DNA from: Thermohalobaculum sp039822785
GTDB taxonomy: Bacteria > Pseudomonadota > Alphaproteobacteria > Rhodobacterales > Rhodobacteraceae
NCBI GenBank assembly: GCA_039822785.1
Contig: JBCBMO010000003.1
Span: forward strand, 310,001 to 374,000
Reading direction: 5' to 3'
DNA length: 64,000 bases
The number at the start of each line of letters is the position of its first letter. Within the stretch, counting starts at the first letter, position 1. The translations under genes and the position numbers were made by a program. This document shows positions 60,478 through 64,000 of the stretch, piece by piece. The notes beneath the pieces are model-generated. The model searched no databases. It was not told where the DNA came from and saw only the letters and a list, made by a program, of their open reading frames with translations.

Positions 60478-61192
60478 TCTGACAGCGGCAGTGGTTGCCG
60501 CCGCCCTCCTGGTGCCGGGCGCCGCGTGGGCGGAGGGTGATGCCAGCCGTGGCGAACAGGTCTTTCAGCAGTGCCAGTCCTGCCATGCGGTGGGCCAGGG
60601 GGCCAAGAACCGGGTCGGCCCCCATCTCAACGACCTCTTTGGCCGGACGGCCGGCACGCTGGAGGGCGCGCGTTTTTCCAAGGGGATGATCCGCCTGGGG
60701 GCCGACGGGACGGTCTGGACCGCCGAGACGCTCGACCACTTCCTGGAGAACCCGCGCAGCATGGTGACCCGGACGCGCATGTCCTATCGCGGTATGGCCG
60801 CCCCGCAGGACCGCGCCGATGTGATTGCCTATCTGCGCCAGTTCTCGGCCTCGCCCCGCGATATCCCCGAGGCGGAGCCGACCGCCGACAAGCGCAACCC
60901 GGATGTCTCCGACCGCGATGACGGGTTTCGCGTCGCGGCCGCCATCCTCGCGATCCAGGGCGACCCGGCCTACGGCGAATACCTCTCGGGCGAGTGCGTG
61001 ACCTGCCACCAGGCCACGGGCAAGGACCGAGGCATCCCCTCCATCACCGGCTGGCCGGCGGATGTCTTCGTGACGGTCATGCATGCCTACAAGGACAAAC
61101 ACCGCCCGCATCCGGTGATGCAATCGGTGGCGAGCAACCTGGCGGACGAGGAGATCGCTGCCCTCGCCGCCTATTTCGAAGGTGCCGAGTGA
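60446..61192 (+). CDS. soxE: SoxE-like dihaem cytochrome c
   Basis: 248 residues with a signal peptide (LTAAVVAAALLVPGAAWAEG). Domain 1 (about 30-135) is a cytochrome c2-like module with C43-QSC46-H47 and RMSYRGMAAP. Domain 2 (about 170-248) resembles the FccA/SoxE type, with C184-VTC187-H188. It should accept electrons from SoxF, and domain 1 might also replace the missing second haem domain of SoxD. It overlaps soxD by 32 nt. Confidence 0.82.
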   Translation: MERRVACRSNDLTAAVVAAALLVPGAAWAEGDASRGEQVFQQCQSCHAVGQGAKNRVGPHLNDLFGRTAGTLEGARFSKGMIRLGADGTVWTAETLDHFLENPRSMVTRTRMSYRGMAAPQDRADVIAYLRQFSASPRDIPEAEPTADKRNPDVSDRDDGFRVAAAILAIQGDPAYGEYLSGECVTCHQATGKDRGIPSITGWPADVFVTVMHAYKDKHRPHPVMQSVASNLADEEIAALAAYFEGAE

Positions 61193-61232
61193 GAGCACCC
61201 AACAGACGAACGCTCTCGGGAGGAGAACGGAG

Positions 61233-62501
61233 ATGAGCTTCAACAGACGCATATTTCTAGGCGCCACTGCCGCGACGGCGGCGGCGCTCTCAGCACCGGC
61301 GGTTGTCGGCAAGGCACGGCCGCGTGCGGTCGTGATCGGCGGCGGCGCCGGCGGCGGCACGGCGGCCCGCTACATCGCCAAGGACAGCAACGGCGGCGTG
61401 GACGTCACGCTGATCGAGCCCTCGCGCTCCTACTACACCTGCTTCTTCTCGAACCTCTACATCGGCGGCTTCCGCTCGCTGGAGAGCATCGCCCATAGCT
61501 ACGGCACCATGGCCGCAACCGGCGTGAACGTGGTTCACGACCTGGCCATCGGCGTCGATCGGGACACCAAGACCGTCGCCCTCGCCGGCGGGGGTGAGCT
61601 GGACTACGACCGGCTCATCGTGGCGCCCGGTATCGACTTCATCGAGGGCAGCCTTCCCGGGTGGAGCATGGCTGCCCAAAACGTCATGCCGCACGCCTGG
61701 AAGGGCGGCAGCCAGACGGAACTGCTGCGCAAGCAGATCGAGGCGATGCCCGAGGGCGGCACCTACGTCATGCTCGCGCCGCCCAACCCCTATCGCTGCC
61801 CGCCGGGGCCCTATGAGCGCGTCTCGATGGTCGCGCACTACCTCAAGCAGAACAATCCGACGGCCAAGATCCTGATCTTCGATCCCAAGGAGAAGTTCTC
61901 CAAGATGGGTCTCTTCACCCAGGGCTGGGAGGAGCACTATCCCGGCATGATCGACTGGCTGGACAGCGGCTTCACCGGCCCGGTCGAGGAGGTGCGTCCG
62001 GAAACGATGGAGATCGTCGTCGGGGGCGAGGTGACCAAGGCCGATGTCTGTAACGCCATTCCCGGCCAGAAGGCGGGCCGCATCGCGGAGATGGCCGGTC
62101 TCACCAACGACAGCGGCTACTGCCCGATCGTCCCCGGCACCATGCAGAGCCAGATGGACGAGAACATCCATGTGCTGGGCGATGCGACGATTGCCGGCGA
62201 CATGCCCAAGTCGGGTTTCTCGGCGAACAGCCAGGCCAAGGTGGCCGCCATGGCCGTGCGGGCCGCACTGACCGGGAGCAAGACCTTCCCGGCGCGGTTC
62301 TCCAACACCTGCTGGTCGCTGATCTCGACTGACAACGGGGTGAAGGTCGGCGCGCGCTACGAGGCGACGGCGGAGAAGATCGCCAAGACCGAGGGCTTCA
62401 TCAGCCAGAACGGCGAGGACGCCGCGATGCGCAAGCAGACCTACGAGGAGAGCATCGGCTGGTACGCCGGCATCACCGCCGACATCTTCGGCACCGTCTG
62501 A
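61233..62501 (+). CDS. soxF: SoxF, FAD-dependent sulfide dehydrogenase (flavocytochrome c type)
   Basis: 422 residues. Tat-like leader FNRRIFLGATAATAAALS. The FAD-binding motif is RAVVIGGGAGGGTAARYI. Redox cysteines are in SYYTCFFSNLYI and SNTCWSLIS. A second nucleotide-binding half lies around VLGDATIAGDMPKSGFS. It reactivates or oxidises sulfide with SoxE as electron acceptor. GGGAGGAGAACGGAG precedes the ATG. Last gene of the operon, before a strong hairpin. Confidence 0.92.
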   Translation: MSFNRRIFLGATAATAAALSAPAVVGKARPRAVVIGGGAGGGTAARYIAKDSNGGVDVTLIEPSRSYYTCFFSNLYIGGFRSLESIAHSYGTMAATGVNVVHDLAIGVDRDTKTVALAGGGELDYDRLIVAPGIDFIEGSLPGWSMAAQNVMPHAWKGGSQTELLRKQIEAMPEGGTYVMLAPPNPYRCPPGPYERVSMVAHYLKQNNPTAKILIFDPKEKFSKMGLFTQGWEEHYPGMIDWLDSGFTGPVEEVRPETMEIVVGGEVTKADVCNAIPGQKAGRIAEMAGLTNDSGYCPIVPGTMQSQMDENIHVLGDATIAGDMPKSGFSANSQAKVAAMAVRAALTGSKTFPARFSNTCWSLISTDNGVKVGARYEATAEKIAKTEGFISQNGEDAAMRKQTYEESIGWYAGITADIFGTV

Positions 62502-62509
62502 ACCGACCT

Positions 62510-62539
62510 GGGACGCGCGGGGGCTCTGCCGCGCGTCCC
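62510..62539 (+). terminator. Terminator of the sox operon
   Basis: GGGACGCGCGG (62510-62520) and its exact complement (62529-62539) form an 11-bp stem 8 nt after the soxF stop. The convergent LysR gene ends 26 nt beyond, so it may serve both directions. Confidence 0.75.
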
Positions 62540-62565
62540 TCACTGACCCTGCCTGCCCGCGTGCC

Positions 62566-63483
62566 TCACCGCAGCGATCCCAGGGCCGTGACCCCACTCT
62601 CGCCCTCTGCCACCTCGCTCTTGAGGAAGGCGATGAGCGCGTTGATCGAGGCGCTGCCGTGATCAGGCCGGTAGGCAACGCCGTTCATCAGGCGAAGCGG
62701 ACAGTCCGGCATGCTTGCTACGCTGACATCGGATGGCGCGCAGATCCCCATTTCCTCCGGCACCAGCGCGGTGCCAATACCCGCTGCCGCCGCGCCGACC
62801 GCTGACAGAAACGACCGCGCTTCGGCGCTGATCGCGGGGGTGATCCCCAACCCGTGGGCCGCGCTGATGAAGGCATCGAAGAGCCTGGGTGCCCGCCTGC
62901 GCCCATAGAAGACGATGGGGGTCGCGAGGACGGCGCACCAATCCGCACGATCGGGCGACGCGCCCTCGGTCGCTCGGCTCAAGGCCAGGAACCGTGACGA
63001 CGGCAGCTCTAGGACCTCGATCTCGGGCCGGTCGAGGGGCGGATGAAGAACGCCCAGGTCGATCTCCCGCGCGGCCAAGGCGGCCTCCTGATCGACGGTG
63101 CCGAGTTCCCGCATCTCGATCTCGATCTGGGGATGGGCATCCCGGTACCGACCAATCACCGCCGGCATGGTGCTCAGCATCGCCACCGTCGTCAGACCGA
63201 TGCGCAGGACCTGCTCCTTGCCGCTCTTGAGCGCCTCGGCCACCCGGCGCGCCCGTTCGAGGCGGTCGAGGATGGCGCGCGCCTCAAAGACGAAACGCTG
63301 CCCAAGCTCAGAGAGCCGCACCTCGCGTTTGCTGCGGATGAAGAGGGGTGCCCCAAGCTCGTCCTCCAGCCGCTTTATCTGCACCGAGAGGACAGACTGC
63401 GTCACACCGGCCCGCCGCGCCGCGCGGCCAAAGTGCAGCTCCTCCGCCAGAACGACGAACAACCGTAAGCGCCGCGTCTCCAT
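62566..63483 (-). CDS. LysR-family transcriptional regulator
   Basis: 305 residues. An N-terminal wHTH (METRRLRLFVVLAEELHFGR, then AGVTQSVLSVQIKRLE) is followed by a type 2 periplasmic-binding-like effector domain (about 90-300). It belongs to the BenM/CatR-like LysR branch by general pattern; the ligand is not evident. It is divergent from the secreted protein gene at 63613. The 129-nt AT-rich gap between them should hold its operator. A link to sulfur oxidation is only positional. Confidence 0.88.
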   Translation of the reverse strand: METRRLRLFVVLAEELHFGRAARRAGVTQSVLSVQIKRLEDELGAPLFIRSKREVRLSELGQRFVFEARAILDRLERARRVAEALKSGKEQVLRIGLTTVAMLSTMPAVIGRYRDAHPQIEIEMRELGTVDQEAALAAREIDLGVLHPPLDRPEIEVLELPSSRFLALSRATEGASPDRADWCAVLATPIVFYGRRRAPRLFDAFISAAHGLGITPAISAEARSFLSAVGAAAAGIGTALVPEEMGICAPSDVSVASMPDCPLRLMNGVAYRPDHGSASINALIAFLKSEVAEGESGVTALGSLR

Positions 63484-63612
63484 GACGGTGTCTCCATCAC
63501 CAGTGATCGGAAATCGCGATCACAGAGGTTCGATCAAAAATTTCTCATGAGCAGTTTGTCATCTACCTGCCGTTGGCACGCAGAGTCTTCCCAGAAATAG
63601 GATCAGATCGGC

Positions 63613-64000
63613 ATGATGAGACTTAGATGGTGGTTTGTCGCCTCATCGCTATTCACGATGGCTTCGATACCCGCAGCGGCGCAATCGCCGGGCGTAACCT
63701 TCCAGGGCGGCCCGCTGGTCGCCATCAGTGACGGCGACATGCTGGCCTCGGCCTATGTGAACGGGCAGCTCGGTCCGCGGGAGAGCCCCGATACCCTGAT
63801 GGTCGCGACGGTCAGTCCGGACCTGCGGGACCTGCGCCTTGCCACGGTCGAGGTTTCGAACTCGGTCGCTGGCGCGCCGACCGCCGTCGCCGTGACACCG
63901 GACGGTCGCTATGCGGTCGTCTCCGAGAGCTTCGGGCCGCGCGGGGCGGAGGGGGAGACCTTTCGCGACTTGCCGATCGGCACCCTGCTGACCCTGGTCG
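63613..64000 (+). CDS. Secreted propeller-like protein, N-terminal part (runs off the window)
   Basis: The first 129 codons are present. The start MMRLRWWFVASSLFTMASIP gives a signal peptide with cleavage near AAAQS. The mature part reads like a beta-propeller of the lactonase/YVTN type, for example TAVAVTPDGRYAVVSESFG. It is divergent from the LysR gene, which may regulate it. The start is supported by AGGA about 9 nt upstream. Function not assignable from the fragment. Confidence 0.7.
   Translation, partial: MMRLRWWFVASSLFTMASIPAAAQSPGVTFQGGPLVAISDGDMLASAYVNGQLGPRESPDTLMVATVSPDLRDLRLATVEVSNSVAGAPTAVAVTPDGRYAVVSESFGPRGAEGETFRDLPIGTLLTLV

Noticed and set aside
60440..60520. Frameshift between soxD and soxE making one longer SoxD
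   Set aside because: The second gene starts with its own convincing signal peptide (cleavage near AWAEG), so two separately exported proteins are more likely.
1..64000. CRISPR arrays, rRNA genes or insertion sequences
   Set aside because: No regularly spaced repeats, rRNA-like sequence or transposase was seen anywhere in the window.

Overview
The window comes from a high-GC alphaproteobacterium, most likely Rhodobacterales (Rhodobacter/Paracoccus/Roseobacter relatives). The evidence is gene content: a divergent hemN-fnrL pair with an FNR box between them, a soxR-S-V-W-X-Y-Z-A-B-C-D-E-F cluster in Paracoccus order, a malonate TRAP operon (matR / matPQM-matA-matB), a RamB/ScfR-type regulator next to a symporter-kinase, a VPLPA-CTERM protein and a DUF1674 protein. 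These suggest a metabolically versatile, facultatively sulfur-oxidising heterotroph.

Layout. 1-14685 is ordinary chromosome: xthA (partial), an OmpR-type regulator, ribA, an L,D-transpeptidase, nth, a BCCT transporter, an AraC-alkyltransferase fusion, purH, rsmB, htpX, a DUF1674 protein, a PhnD-like binding protein, a DMT permease and a VPLPA-CTERM protein. About 14760-22320 is an AT-richer accessory island. 22483-27755 is a branched-chain amino acid/amide type ABC transporter. 27990-32906 is a RamB-like regulator, receiver protein, small membrane protein and SSS-symporter histidine kinase, resembling acetate-response modules. 32971-38805 holds a small Cys-containing secreted protein, a FecR/TPR/outer-membrane-barrel gene interrupted by one in-frame amber codon, and a CHASE2 class III cyclase. 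38789-46929 is an iron alcohol dehydrogenase plus the malonate uptake and activation genes. 47191-49396 is hemN/fnrL. 49502-62501 is a DUF3179 protein and the thiosulfate-oxidising sox cluster, followed by a LysR regulator and a partial secreted propeller-like protein.

The most striking locus is in the island. A tRNA gene with a complete cloverleaf, a UUG (Gln) anticodon, a tRNA-Gln-like weak U1-A72 pair and a long 7-bp class-II variable arm lies 16 nt upstream of an 809-residue protein. That protein has three recognisable parts: an N-terminal TIR-like domain with a WxxxE motif, a central region resembling YbaK/ProX aminoacyl-tRNA deacylases, and an apparently full-length GluRS-like class I synthetase module (HIGN, FDDTD, YSKR, and a GluRS-like C-terminal motif). 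A GAF-repeat protein follows, translationally coupled by TGATG. A convergent multi-TM protein resembling SLATT-type effectors lies next door. I infer a tRNA-based sensing or immunity system in which charging or integrity of a dedicated tRNA gates a TIR effector. I do not know a published description of this combination, and the function is a hypothesis.

A second observation is a ~220-bp structured intergenic repeat present twice (2955-3180 and 46947-47166), both times between convergent genes. Its 14-bp outer stem is conserved in length but not in sequence (compensatory changes), while two downstream hairpins are conserved in sequence.
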